Positions 39,203 through 48,875 of a DNA stretch of 64,000 nucleotides are shown piece after piece. Position numbers and translations under genes: made by a program. The stretch covers positions 75,755-139,754 of the forward strand of contig CAZAGI010000011.1 of assembly GCA_964484765.1 (NCBI GenBank). The letters run 5' to 3'. Numbering within the stretch: position 1 is the stretch's first letter; each line of letters opens with the position of its first letter. The DNA is from DSVQ01 sp964484765 (GTDB lineage Bacteria; Planctomycetota; Planctomycetia; Planctomycetales; Planctomycetaceae). The notes under the pieces are model-generated. The model did not search any database and was not told the origin of the DNA. It worked only from the letters and a program-made list of their open reading frames with translations.

Positions 39203-40171
39203 TTATTCCACCACTTGAAACGGTGCGACGACCGTGCCGTTTGGAATGTTTCCCTGCACGACCGCGTGCGGACCGATGCGGCAATCGCTGCCAATGGTCA
39301 CCGCGCCGCGAATGACTGTGAACGGTTCGATCACCGTGTCCGCTCCAATCGTCGCGCGGGGATCAATCAACGTCTGCTCGGGCACAACGATGGTCACGCC
39401 GTTGATCATCAACCGTGCTCGGGTTTCCTGCTGAATGGTCTGTGTCACCTCGGCGAGTTGGACGCGTGTATTCACGCCGAGCGCTTCCGTGATCTCAAAG
39501 GCCTGCATGGCCACGACAGGGTGACCGGCCTGCAGCAACACTTTCGGACAATCCGTCAGGTAATATTCAGCCTGAGCGTTATCCGGCCGGATTTGATCGA
39601 GCGCGGCGAGCAGCTTTTGTGAATCGAACGCATAACACCCGGTGTTGATTTCTTCGATCTTCTTCTCCGCAACGCTGGCGTCTTTTTCTTCGACGATCTT
39701 CACGAATTGACCGGCCGCATCGCGGACGATCCGTCCGAGTCCCTGATTCGCCGGAGTGACTGCCGTGCCGATGACGGCGGCGGCATGCTGTGCATCCTGC
39801 GCCTGAAGCAATTTGGCGAGCGATTCCCGTTTCAACAACGGCGTATCCCCGGCGAGAATCAGGACTGGACCGTGATGCGATGCCAGTGCGGCGCGGCACA
39901 TCATCACCGCGTGTCCGGTTCCCTTTTGTTCCGACTGCAGCGCAAATTCGATCTCGCCTTGTTTCGACAGATGAGCCCGAACCAGGTCCGCCCGGTGGCC
40001 AACGACCGCCACTATCCGTGTCGCGCCCGCGGCTCGGGCAGCATCCAGCACATAGTCGATCATCGGCCGGCCGCACACTTCGTGCAGCACCTTCGGCAAC
40101 GCCGACTTCATCCGCGTGCTTTTTCCCGCCGCTAAGACAATCGCCAATGCGCTCACAGGAACCTCGCTCAT
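39203..40171 (-). CDS. GlmU-like UDP-N-acetylglucosamine pyrophosphorylase without the acetyltransferase half
   Basis: A 322-residue protein matching the N-terminal pyrophosphorylase domain of GlmU: LAIVLAAGKSTRMKSALPKVL, QSEQKGTGHAVMM, LILAGDTPLL, INTGCYAF and YYLTDCPKVLL. It then has a short left-handed beta-helix start (hexapeptides with ATIGADTVIEPFTVI, IGSDCRIGPHAVV) and stops at 322, whereas GlmU usually has about 450 residues. It should make UDP-GlcNAc from GlcNAc-1-phosphate. The acetyltransferase residues of GlmU are missing. It begins at ATG 40171. The gene lies downstream of the outer-membrane protein gene on the same strand. Confidence 0.87.
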   Translation of the reverse strand: MSEVPVSALAIVLAAGKSTRMKSALPKVLHEVCGRPMIDYVLDAARAAGATRIVAVVGHRADLVRAHLSKQGEIEFALQSEQKGTGHAVMMCRAALASHHGPVLILAGDTPLLKRESLAKLLQAQDAQHAAAVIGTAVTPANQGLGRIVRDAAGQFVKIVEEKDASVAEKKIEEINTGCYAFDSQKLLAALDQIRPDNAQAEYYLTDCPKVLLQAGHPVVAMQAFEITEALGVNTRVQLAEVTQTIQQETRARLMINGVTIVVPEQTLIDPRATIGADTVIEPFTVIRGAVTIGSDCRIGPHAVVQGNIPNGTVVAPFQVVE

Positions 40172-40187
40172 CAGACACTTGAAACGA

Positions 40188-40256
40188 ACCAGCCCGCAGC
40201 GCGAGCCGGGGTTCCCTCATCGTAAAGGAAACGTCGCCGACTCGCGCTGCGGGCTG
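40188..40256. terminator. Inverted repeat between the outer-membrane gene and the glmU-like gene
   Basis: CAGCCCGCAGCGCGAG (40190-40205) has its exact reverse complement at 40241-40256. The left arm and its CGGGGTTCC extension belong to the same family as the repeats at 28431, 39173 and 52301. Placed directly after the barrel gene on the minus strand, it may terminate it. Confidence 0.65.
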
Positions 40257-40270
40257 ATGAGTTCTTTTTC

Positions 40271-41383
40271 TCAGAACCGAATGCCGCCGCGAACCATGAT
40301 GCTGTCATCAACATGCGACTTCGGCGGGAAGCCGGACTGGTTTTCGAAATTTCGGGCCGTCACCCAGGCAACTTCGATGTATTTTTCGAACCAGGTGTGC
40401 TCGCTGCGCAGACCGAGTGCGAATCGCCAGTCTTCGTATTGCACGCGGTCGCGCGGGTTGAAGACGTTTTCGAATTGGAAAGCTTCGACGTGGTACTCCG
40501 ACGAAACGTACAACCAGTGCGATCCCGCCCAGAAGTTTCCGAGGAAGTAACTGATCCGGCCCTTCGGGAACAACAGCCGAAATTCCCAGCGATCATCGGG
40601 CGTGAACACAACACCGCCCACTGGCAAGACAATGTCGTCCACACGGTCCCAGTATTGCACGCCGAGAATAAACGTCCACACCGGGTCATAGCGCAACCGG
40701 GCGGCGACGCTGCCGTCGAAGTTCCAGGAATCGGACGTGAGTTGATGCTCCGTGTCGGTATTTATCGAGGGATTGAACCCAAAGTTCAACGACCAGCCGT
40801 TGACTTCCGGCGTGTACAGCTGCATGTCGAGGCCAAAGCGGTAGAGATTGAGGCGACCGTAGGCCCCGGCGGCAAGCCCCGAGAAACTCCAGGCGCGATA
40901 ATTGAATTGCGCTGCTGTCGAGCAGACCCATCCCAACCCGAACGGCGAATTCCTGCGGAGCTCGGTGTCGACTTCAAACATTTCCACACCGGAATTGAAG
41001 TCACGGACATCCGACTCGGGGATGTAGCCAATGTCGATCCGCGGAATCAGCCCGAAGCGATGCGGTTGGGGGCCGTTGACACCTGAGTACAACGGCGCAG
41101 GAAAGGGCGCGGGGGTCGACAACGCCGGGTCGCCGAAATTGCCGTAGTTGTAGAACGGGTCTTGCGTCGCTGGCGGTTGCGGCTGGAACGGATCGTAGGT
41201 ATTCGGCGCCGCATACGGCACAGGATCGCCGAGCACCGGTCCCGAGGGCGGAAAAGTTCCGCCCGGGCTTTGGCCACGGATCGCGGCGGCCAACCGGGGC
41301 GAAAAGTCGTACAGCGGACGGTCGAGTTCCGCGGACGGATCGGCCGCCAGAACAAGAAGCAGGCACAAGCTGGTCGGAGTCAC
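40271..41383 (-). CDS. Outer-membrane beta-barrel protein of unknown function
   Basis: A protein of about 370 residues from the GTG at 41383, or 406 from an ATG at 41491. The first 20 residues (TPTSLCLLLVLAADPSA) could be a leader; TAGGG precedes the GTG. A Pro-rich stretch follows, then alternating aromatic strands (FNYRAWSFSGLAAGAYGRLN, LRYDPVWTFILGVQYW, WAGSHWLYVSSEYHVEAFQF) and a C-terminal Phe in VRGGIRF, the usual end of an outer-membrane barrel. It resembles DUF6268-type barrels, but I cannot confirm this. The function is unknown. The gap to 41662 upstream shows nothing recognised apart from promoters to be expected. Confidence 0.78.
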   Translation of the reverse strand: MTPTSLCLLLVLAADPSAELDRPLYDFSPRLAAAIRGQSPGGTFPPSGPVLGDPVPYAAPNTYDPFQPQPPATQDPFYNYGNFGDPALSTPAPFPAPLYSGVNGPQPHRFGLIPRIDIGYIPESDVRDFNSGVEMFEVDTELRRNSPFGLGWVCSTAAQFNYRAWSFSGLAAGAYGRLNLYRFGLDMQLYTPEVNGWSLNFGFNPSINTDTEHQLTSDSWNFDGSVAARLRYDPVWTFILGVQYWDRVDDIVLPVGGVVFTPDDRWEFRLLFPKGRISYFLGNFWAGSHWLYVSSEYHVEAFQFENVFNPRDRVQYEDWRFALGLRSEHTWFEKYIEVAWVTARNFENQSGFPPKSHVDDSIMVRGGIRF

Positions 41384-41661
41384 GGCACGCCCTACGAGAT
41401 GAGTGGGGAGAGGGGTGGCCCCGGAGGCGGCATGAGCCGATTTCCGAAGCGGGGGGATTTTTCTGAAAGACGCCCAGCGCGTCAACACCAACTCCGGCAG
41501 GAAACTTGCGACGCATCTGGAATCACAGGAAGTCTGGGTGACATGGCGAGAATCGAGAGTTCCCTATCAAAGGAATCGCTCGCACGGTCGCATCGGTCAT
41601 TCCTGATGTCTATGATGGTCCCACTTCGCGATGGGGTTGTTGTTCCTTTGGAGATGACAGC
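41384..41661. other. Intergenic region, divergent promoters expected
   Basis: Lies between the outer-membrane barrel gene and the divergent esterase gene. TTGGAGATGAC precedes the esterase ATG and is its likely ribosome-binding site; a TATGAT at 41609-41614 could be part of a promoter, without a clear -35. If the barrel starts at 41491, part of this gap codes. Nothing else is recognised. Confidence 0.3.
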
Positions 41662-43887
41662 ATGACTCTCGGTCCTGTCTCACGACGCTCGGCGTTGCAA
41701 ATCAGTTCGGCGGCCTTGATCGGTGCCGCGGTGTCGATACGGCCGCAGTCGGCAGATGCGGATGTCCCGCGTGTCCTCGCCGAAGGACAGCAGCCCGCCG
41801 ATAAGCGCATCGGAACATTGAAGGATCTCAACGGGTACTTCCCGTTTACACCGGGCAAAACACCAGAGGAATGGGCGAAGCGCGCCGAATATGTCCGACG
41901 GCAAGTTCTCGTCGCATGCGGACTATGGCCGATGCCGGCGCGGCCGGCAATTCAGGCCACCATTCACGGCAAAGTCGACCGCGAGGACTACACCGTCGAA
42001 AAGGTGTACTTCGAAAGCCACCCAGGACTGTTCGTCACCGGCAGCCTATATCGCCCGAAGAACGTCACCGGCAAACGCCCGGTCATTCTGTGTCCGCATG
42101 GTCACTGGGGAGCTGGCCGCTTCCAGGATCACGGCGAAGCAAAGATCAAAACCGAGATCGAAAGCGGCGCAGAGACCGACCCCATCGGCGGCCGGACGAT
42201 CTTGCAGGCGCGCTGCGTGCATCTCGCGCGCATGGGCTGCGTCGCGTTTCTGTACGACATGCTCGGCAATGCGGACAACACGATCCTGCCAGCAGGTCTG
42301 ATTCACGGCTTCGGCAAGCAGCGGCCCGAGTTGAGCACGACGGAGCGTTGGGGGCTCTTCAGCGCGCAATCGGAACTGCGTTGTCTCAATGCGCTCGGAT
42401 TGCAGACGTGGAACTCGATCCGCGTGCTCGACTGGATCACCACGCTGCCGGATGTCGATGCGGAAAAAATCGGCGTGACCGGCGAAAGCGGGGGCGGCAC
42501 GCAGACGTTCATGCTCGGGATTGTCGATCAGCGTCCCAAGGCTCTGTTTCCCGCCGTGATGGTCTCCACGGCAATGCAGGGCGGATGCACCTGCGAGAAC
42601 GCCACCTATCTGCGGATCAATACGGGCAACATCGAGTTTGCCGCGCTGCTGGCTCCGCGACACCTGGGCATGACCGGCGCGAATGACTGGACTCGCGAAA
42701 TCGAAACAAAAGGGTTACCCGAACTCAAGCAGCACTATGCGCTGCTGGGTGCGCCCAACCGTGTCCGGGGCAAGTATTATCCGTTCGAGCACAACTACAA
42801 CAAGCCGAGCCGGCGGATGATGTACGAGTTCATGAAGGAAGCGCTCGACCTCGGCGATGTCCCGCTGGAAGAACGGCCGTTCAAACCCCTCACCAATGAC
42901 GAAGCGTCGGTATGGAACGGCGCACCGATCAAGCCGCCCGCGGGTGAAGCTGCCGAAGTCGCGCTGCTGAAAGCGTTCGATTCGGAATTCCAGCAGCAGT
43001 TGAAGGCGCTCACGCCCAAAGACGCGGCCTCGCAGGCGGAATATCGGCGCGTCATCGGCGGCGGGTGGGATATTCTCGTCGGTCGTAATCTGGTGACCAC
43101 GGGAAATGTCGAACTCGAAGCCATCAAGAATTCGGAGCAGACCGGGTATCAACAATATGCGGGCTTCATCCGCAACATGACCCATAGTGAAGCCTGTCCC
43201 GCGGTGCTGTGCGTGCCTGGGAACTGGAACCAGCAACTGGTCATCTGGCTGACGGACAGTGGCAAAGCCGGTCTGTTCAACGGCGACGGTACTCCGAAGT
43301 CGGCGATGAAAAAACTGCTCGACGCCGGAACCGCGGTGTGCGGTGTCGACCTGTTGTACCAGGGGGAATTCAACGCCGACGGCAAGTCGCCGACCGAAAC
43401 GCCGCGGGTCAACAATCCGCGGGAATTCCTCGGCTACACGGCGGGCTACAACCATCCGCTCTTCTCGCAGCGCGTACACGACGTGCTGTCGGCGATCGCA
43501 GGATTTCGGGCGCATCAGAATCCGCCGCAATCGATTCACCTGGCGGGTGAAGGACGCAGCGCGCTGATCGCCGCCGCGGCCGCAGTGCAAGCGGGCGATG
43601 CGGTGAAAAAACTCGCCGTGCTGTCGGATGGGTTCCGCTTTGGTCAGGTCACCGAGATTCGCGACCCGTGGCTGCTGCCGGGGGCCGTCCGCTACGGCGA
43701 CGTCGCCGGGTTGCTCGCGCTGCGGGCGTCATCTCCCACGCTCGTGGTCGAACCACCGGACTCGAAGATCGACTGGACGTCGTTCCTCGCTCTCCAGTCG
43801 ACGGGAAACAGCCCTGCCTGGGGTGGCATCGTCAAGACGGCAGTTGAAAAGCAGCCCGACCACGCCGTGGGTTGGTTACTGAAGTAG
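41662..43887 (+). CDS. TAT-exported alpha/beta-hydrolase, acetyl xylan esterase-like
   Basis: A 741-residue protein with a twin-arginine leader (SRRSALQISSAALIGAAV). Residues about 60-400 are an alpha/beta-hydrolase of the acetyl xylan esterase/dienelactone hydrolase type: LFVTGSLYRPKN, RPVILCPHGHWGAG, VAFLYDMLGNAD, and the nucleophile elbow VTGESGGGTQT. The last 300 residues form a second, less conserved alpha/beta-hydrolase-like region (PAVLCVPGNWNQQLVIWLTD, SIHLAGEGRSALIAAAA), so the protein may have two domains of the same fold. It likely deacetylates plant or algal polysaccharides outside the cytoplasm. Converges with the MMPL gene. Confidence 0.87.
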   Translation: MTLGPVSRRSALQISSAALIGAAVSIRPQSADADVPRVLAEGQQPADKRIGTLKDLNGYFPFTPGKTPEEWAKRAEYVRRQVLVACGLWPMPARPAIQATIHGKVDREDYTVEKVYFESHPGLFVTGSLYRPKNVTGKRPVILCPHGHWGAGRFQDHGEAKIKTEIESGAETDPIGGRTILQARCVHLARMGCVAFLYDMLGNADNTILPAGLIHGFGKQRPELSTTERWGLFSAQSELRCLNALGLQTWNSIRVLDWITTLPDVDAEKIGVTGESGGGTQTFMLGIVDQRPKALFPAVMVSTAMQGGCTCENATYLRINTGNIEFAALLAPRHLGMTGANDWTREIETKGLPELKQHYALLGAPNRVRGKYYPFEHNYNKPSRRMMYEFMKEALDLGDVPLEERPFKPLTNDEASVWNGAPIKPPAGEAAEVALLKAFDSEFQQQLKALTPKDAASQAEYRRVIGGGWDILVGRNLVTTGNVELEAIKNSEQTGYQQYAGFIRNMTHSEACPAVLCVPGNWNQQLVIWLTDSGKAGLFNGDGTPKSAMKKLLDAGTAVCGVDLLYQGEFNADGKSPTETPRVNNPREFLGYTAGYNHPLFSQRVHDVLSAIAGFRAHQNPPQSIHLAGEGRSALIAAAAAVQAGDAVKKLAVLSDGFRFGQVTEIRDPWLLPGAVRYGDVAGLLALRASSPTLVVEPPDSKIDWTSFLALQSTGNSPAWGGIVKTAVEKQPDHAVGWLLK

Positions 43888-43905
43888 CGCGTTTCATCTT
43901 ACGGG

Positions 43906-46095
43906 CTACGCAGCCTGTTCGCGCTGGTTGGAGACATTCTCCGCGGGAGTCGGCAACACAAGACGTGTCGACTCCTGCGGGGTTGCCATCGTCGCGCGGT
44001 TGCCATCCGGGCGACAGCAGAGCAACGCGGGGAGAATCACCAGTTCGCCCAGCAGCGATGCTACCATCTGCGCGGCCATCAACGCACCGAAGCGGGCCGT
44101 CGGCACGAAACTGCTGAGACACAGCGCCAACAGACCCACGCTGCAAATGATCGTCGATTCAAGCACGGGCTCGCCGGAATGGGCGAGCGCCCGTCGCGTG
44201 GCCTGCACCGACGTCAGCCCGCGTTTGCAGCTTTCCCGGTAGTGCACCAGAAAGTGAAAGGTGCAATCTACGGAAACTCCCAGGGCAATGCTGCCGGTCA
44301 TCATCATGCCAATGTCGACCGGCGTCCCGAGGAATCCTAGTCCGCCAAACACCAGCCAGATCGGAATGATGTTCGGAATCATCGCGACGATGCCGGCGAG
44401 AATCGACCGCAGCGACAGAATCATGACAATCGAGATCGTCAGGCACGCGGCGCTGAAACTCTGCCAGAAGCCGTCGAAAATCTCTGTCTGCGCGTTCTTC
44501 AACAACGGCGTCAGACCAGTGAATCGAATTGGTTCCCCCGCGAGTTCCGTTTCGAGGTCCGAGAGGACATGAATCGGCGACATTTCACGGCTACGGCGAA
44601 TGCGCGCTGAAACTCGCCAGGATTGCTGTTCGTCAATCACCCAGCCGGAATCCTGACTCAGCGCTTTCGCGCGCGACAGCATCTGTGCGGCACCAAATGA
44701 TGTTTCCGGCATATCGATGGGAAAGAACGTCGCCGCCGATAAGACGTGTCGCACTCCGGGATGTGCTGCAATCCGTTCCTGCAATTCGCGGACTTTGAGC
44801 ATCCGGTCGATGAACGGCAAATCAGAATCGCCGAAATCGACGACGCCCTCGATGGAATCGATGTTGGTCAAGTCGGCTTCAATGCGTTTCAGATCGTTGA
44901 ATACCAGACTTCTGCGCGGCAGAAACTCTACCGGGTCGACATCTGATTTCAGTCGCAGCAGACCCAGACCGGTGATCGCCACCAGCACGCTCATCGCCCC
45001 GAGAATGCGGAGTTTATGAGCCGCGACCCAATCGCTCCAGCGGCCAAAATCGAGGTGGAAGCACAGCGAGCGGACTTCAATGTTCGGCCAGATGGTTAGC
45101 AGCGCCGGCATGACGCCGAGCCCGACCAGCATCGCGACAATGGAACCTGTGGCGGCAGCGTAACCAAACTGGGCAACGGGAAGGATCGAACTGACGTTGA
45201 GCGAGATGAGTCCGAGCAGCGTGGTCAATGTCGACAGCATGACGGGGCTGCTCGATTCCTTCAGTGCTGCTCCGAGCGGATCCGCATTCCCGTCGGCTTT
45301 AGCATCGGCGAAATAACTCACAAAGTGAACGGCGATCGATAGAGTGAAGATCATGGTCATCACCGACAGTGATCCCATGATGAAATTCATTTCACCACCG
45401 CACCACGCGAGCACGGTCTGAGTGACATAGATCCCCCACAGCGTCACGCCGAGCGTCGACAGAGCCATGCCCCAATGCGCGAAGGAAAAGTAGAGGAGGG
45501 ACAGACACAGCACGATTGTGATGGCGAAGTATTTCTTGTTTGCCGCCTGGCTGCCCATCGCATCCAGCGCGCTGACGATGACCGGCGGCCCGGTGAGCGC
45601 GACCGTCGTTTCATCGAGCTGGCAGTAAGCCAATTCGGATTGAACGGCGGCGACGATTTCCGCCCGGTTTTTTGCACCGTGGTCGTCGAGAAGTGCGATC
45701 ACGCCGACGAGCTTCCCTCCGGTGCTGCCTAAGAGACCGTCCATACGTCGTCGGGCTTCGGCCGGAGCCACACCCAGCGATTCCATCTGCGCCGCCATCC
45801 GGTCGGGCGTCCAGACGGTGCGAATCCCAACGAGTCGATCGAGTCGTCCGGCCACGGCTTCGACAAATTCCGGCGTGGCGACCGACCGGTCGATTCCGGC
45901 AACGATCACTTCTTCCGCGCCGAAATCGCGTTTGAACTGTTCGTATTCCTGGCGAACGCCCGTGTCACGCGGCAGCCATGTTTCAATGTCGTTGTTCGAC
46001 TTGATCGAGTTGGCTTGCCAGTAGAAGAAGGGGAACGTCAGCGCGACGATCCACAAAACCAGCCGGCCATGGCGCTGATAGAAGGACGAAATCAT
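43906..46095 (-). CDS. MMPL/RND family exporter
   Basis: A 729-residue membrane protein with about 12 helices in two halves, each led by a large outer loop. It begins HGRLVLWIVALTFPFFYW, followed by an outer loop of about 150 residues; the first helix bundle includes KKYFAITIVLCLSLLYFSFA and MGSLSVMTMIFTLSIAVHFV, then the second half has SIVMILSLRSILAGIVAMIP and GMMMTGSIALGVSVDCTFHF, the sterol-sensing-like region. MMPL proteins use proton motive force to move lipids or hydrophobic compounds. The substrate is unknown; it might be a lipid because relatives carry hopanoids. The start ATG at 46095 faces a 380-base gap. Confidence 0.9.
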   Translation of the reverse strand: MISSFYQRHGRLVLWIVALTFPFFYWQANSIKSNNDIETWLPRDTGVRQEYEQFKRDFGAEEVIVAGIDRSVATPEFVEAVAGRLDRLVGIRTVWTPDRMAAQMESLGVAPAEARRRMDGLLGSTGGKLVGVIALLDDHGAKNRAEIVAAVQSELAYCQLDETTVALTGPPVIVSALDAMGSQAANKKYFAITIVLCLSLLYFSFAHWGMALSTLGVTLWGIYVTQTVLAWCGGEMNFIMGSLSVMTMIFTLSIAVHFVSYFADAKADGNADPLGAALKESSSPVMLSTLTTLLGLISLNVSSILPVAQFGYAAATGSIVAMLVGLGVMPALLTIWPNIEVRSLCFHLDFGRWSDWVAAHKLRILGAMSVLVAITGLGLLRLKSDVDPVEFLPRRSLVFNDLKRIEADLTNIDSIEGVVDFGDSDLPFIDRMLKVRELQERIAAHPGVRHVLSAATFFPIDMPETSFGAAQMLSRAKALSQDSGWVIDEQQSWRVSARIRRSREMSPIHVLSDLETELAGEPIRFTGLTPLLKNAQTEIFDGFWQSFSAACLTISIVMILSLRSILAGIVAMIPNIIPIWLVFGGLGFLGTPVDIGMMMTGSIALGVSVDCTFHFLVHYRESCKRGLTSVQATRRALAHSGEPVLESTIICSVGLLALCLSSFVPTARFGALMAAQMVASLLGELVILPALLCCRPDGNRATMATPQESTRLVLPTPAENVSNQREQAA

Positions 46096-46201
46096 CGCGC
46101 GGCGGACCCTGAGAGCGAATCACGGTGACGGGAAAACGCGAGGACGTCTGCCATGACCGGGCGACAAACCCAGCATTGCTACTGTTTGCACGCGATTTTG
46201 C

Positions 46202-46275
46202 CAAGACCAGTTCCGGCCCCTCGGCAGAACTACGCATTTGCCTGTCGGCAGATTCTGCCGGTCAAACTGGTCTTG
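46202..46275. repeat. Nested inverted repeat in the leader of the MMPL gene
   Basis: CAAGACCAGTT (46202-46212) pairs exactly with AACTGGTCTTG (46265-46275). Inside lies a second exact pair, CGGCAGAA (46222-46229) with TTCTGCCG (46253-46260). The nested stem lies 107 bases before the MMPL start and after the FG-GAP gene on the same strand, so it may be a terminator or a leader structure. Elsewhere in the gap 46096-46476 nothing is recognised. Confidence 0.55.
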
Positions 46276-46476
46276 TCTGAACCCCGCTCTAAGGTTGTCG
46301 ACGGGAAAGCGGAGAGATTTCATCGATTCAAGCCCGGATGGCAACAACGCCAGCGACTGGGCCGCACTCCACCTTCGAGCCGTTACGGCCCGCGCAGTTT
46401 CGCACCTCATCGAGCCTTCGCACTGTCACCGCCACGACAGCCGTTCAGCAACTGAACCGCGTGCAAACACGGCCTG

Positions 46477-48816
46477 CTACGGTTTTGCAACGTTTCCGCC
46501 AGCATCTTGCGGATAGACCAGCAAGCGATCGTGGACGAGCAGAATCAGATCCTGCAAGCCGTCGCCGGTGACATCGGCAATCACCGCTTCCCGCGGCTCC
46601 GATGTGGGAAGGTCGTCGTCTTTCTGAAACGACTTTTCCTCAAAGATCTTGAAATACAAGGCGTGCTTGAGCGATTTTTCTTTGGAGAACTGCACGAGTT
46701 CCAGGTAGTGGCCACGCGTGTCGGTGATCGCCAGGTCGGTCAGGCCATCGCCGTTCAAGTCGCCGGCCACCACATCTGAGGGAAAGGCTTTTTCCAGTAC
46801 CGACTCAAACGACGCGACTTCTTCCAGGGCCGGTGCCGTTCCGCCGGCATACAACACGGCCAGTTGATCTGCCGAAAACAGCAGTAAATCCGGCCGCTGG
46901 TCGGCGTTCAGATCGGCGATATGGCTTTGCTGAAAATTGATGTCACCCAGATCGATCTCTTTCCAGGGTTGATAGATGGCGTCTTTCCGCCGCATCAGCC
47001 GCAACTTTTTCACACCGGCGTCCACCAGCACCGCTTCGGGCTCTGCCGTTCCTTCGAGATCAATGAGCGCAGCGCCGACGATCTTGGCAGCCGACTCGTT
47101 TGCGTTGATCTGCTCCCCAATCTGCCAGCGATTCAGCGGCGAAACTTCCAAGTGCCGGGCGAAATTATCTTGCGTCACCAGCAGACCGGGGCGGTCGTTC
47201 AGTCGGCACGGAAACGCGGCTTTCGCTGACAGTGTGCCGGTGCTAACCGTGCCGCCGATGGTCACTTCCTGGAAACGCTGCGCGTCGTCCAGCCGCAGCA
47301 CCATCGGGGCTTTGTTCCCCTGCATCAACAGGATCTCCGGCCGTGGATCTCCCATCACATCGGTCGCGACGATGCGTTCCGGCGCCGATTTCACGTTCAC
47401 CGTCAGCCCGTCCGCGACACCAAACGCCGGATGCGGTTCCCACTGGGCATCCGGAGTGCGACGGTACAGGCCGCGGAGCGTGAAAACCGCGTCGCGACCG
47501 TCTTTGCTGCGCGTGAGAAATACCAGCGTCGGGCCATCGGCGGGATTCAGTTGCAGTAACTCCAATCCCAGCGGGTCGAAATCGATCGGCACGGTTTCCG
47601 GGAAAGAGAGCCGCCCGTCTTTCCAGCAGGCCACGCCGATCGATTTCTCGACCGTGCTGTGCAAGACGAGGTCGGCGCCGGTCGGACTGACGGCAGCCCG
47701 CATGACGTCCGCACCGCTGACGCTGGGGTAAGGCGTTCCCAGATCGAGACCGCGGTCTTTCGCTTGTCGGAACAACAGGACGCGTGCCGCGTCGGCGTCG
47801 CTCACCGCGACATCCACTAGGCCATTGCCGTCGAAATCGGCGATGGCGACATCGCGGTCGCGCCCGGCTCCCGAGCGTCCGAATCCATAGCGCACGAGTC
47901 GTTCACGCACTTCGTGCGGACCGTATGTTTTCGTGACGACCCGCAAGATTTTCAGCCGCCCGGTGCGGGAATCAATCGTCAAAATCTCATGTCCCGGCTG
48001 TCCATCGACATTCCGGATGGACACCGCGCGAGGCTTTTCCAGGTCGAACAAGTACTCCGGCCCCAATTCACCATTCGCATCCTGCAAGCGGACGCCGAGG
48101 CCGCGCGTGTTGCCTTCTCCAGCAAGGTAACACAGGTCGCCGCGATCATCGCCGTTGAGATCGGCGACTTGCGCCAACCCGAGTTTGTCCGACGTATTCA
48201 GCAACCGCGTGCTGGCCCCAAAGCCGCCCGTCGGCTGCTGTTTCAAGATCGTGATTTCGTTTTTGCCGAGCAGCACCAGGTCGTCGCGACCGTCGTGGTT
48301 GAGATCGCCGGCGGTCACACACCATGATCCCGTCGCAACATCCGCGATCCGCAACGACTGCTTCTTTAGCCATTCGCCCTTCTCCGGCTGAAAATGGATG
48401 ACGAGCTGATCGGGCGAGCCGAAATACGCCAGATCGGTGCGACCATCACCGTTAAAATCGCCAACAGCAACGGCGGCCACATCGGACTCTGCCGGCAATT
48501 TCACCAGTTCGAACCGCCAGGCATCGTCGATGCGGTTGACATCTTTTCGGCCCACGGGAACCACGGCTGGAGCGGCTTCGGTCCGCTGAAGCAGCAGGTC
48601 CAAACGGTGATGGACGTTATTGATCACCACCAGATCGGTGCGGCCGTCGTGATTGAAATCCCCCGACAGCAGATTCGATGTCCGATCGCCAAGCTTCAAG
48701 ATTTCCAACGGCAAAAAGCCGTACTGATCAGCGAGGTTGGTCGCGTCCGCCGCTGCAGACAGGGTTGTGGACAGCATCCAGGTGGCCATGACCATCGGCA
48801 GGCAGCGGAGGAACAT
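46477..48816 (-). CDS. Exported FG-GAP/VCBS-repeat protein
   Basis: A 779-residue protein with a leader (MFLRCLPMVMATWMLSTTL, cut near AAADA) and a series of FG-GAP/VCBS repeats: GDFNHDGRTDLVVINN, GDFNGDGRTDLAYFGS, GDLNHDGRDDLVLLGKN, DFDGNGLVDVAVSDAD, DLNADQRPDLLLF, GDLNGDGLTDLAITD, DVTGDGLQDLILLV. Each repeat carries a calcium-binding DxNxDGxxD core, so it is probably an extracellular beta-propeller. Binding target is unknown. The ATG at 48816 starts the leader. It lies 380 bases upstream of the MMPL start on the same strand. Confidence 0.88.
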   Translation of the reverse strand: MFLRCLPMVMATWMLSTTLSAAADATNLADQYGFLPLEILKLGDRTSNLLSGDFNHDGRTDLVVINNVHHRLDLLLQRTEAAPAVVPVGRKDVNRIDDAWRFELVKLPAESDVAAVAVGDFNGDGRTDLAYFGSPDQLVIHFQPEKGEWLKKQSLRIADVATGSWCVTAGDLNHDGRDDLVLLGKNEITILKQQPTGGFGASTRLLNTSDKLGLAQVADLNGDDRGDLCYLAGEGNTRGLGVRLQDANGELGPEYLFDLEKPRAVSIRNVDGQPGHEILTIDSRTGRLKILRVVTKTYGPHEVRERLVRYGFGRSGAGRDRDVAIADFDGNGLVDVAVSDADAARVLLFRQAKDRGLDLGTPYPSVSGADVMRAAVSPTGADLVLHSTVEKSIGVACWKDGRLSFPETVPIDFDPLGLELLQLNPADGPTLVFLTRSKDGRDAVFTLRGLYRRTPDAQWEPHPAFGVADGLTVNVKSAPERIVATDVMGDPRPEILLMQGNKAPMVLRLDDAQRFQEVTIGGTVSTGTLSAKAAFPCRLNDRPGLLVTQDNFARHLEVSPLNRWQIGEQINANESAAKIVGAALIDLEGTAEPEAVLVDAGVKKLRLMRRKDAIYQPWKEIDLGDINFQQSHIADLNADQRPDLLLFSADQLAVLYAGGTAPALEEVASFESVLEKAFPSDVVAGDLNGDGLTDLAITDTRGHYLELVQFSKEKSLKHALYFKIFEEKSFQKDDDLPTSEPREAVIADVTGDGLQDLILLVHDRLLVYPQDAGGNVAKP

Positions 48817-48875
48817 CGACACGCATCCGGAGTGAGAAAGTGGTTCAATTCGCAGGGACATTTCCCGAAACGGAA

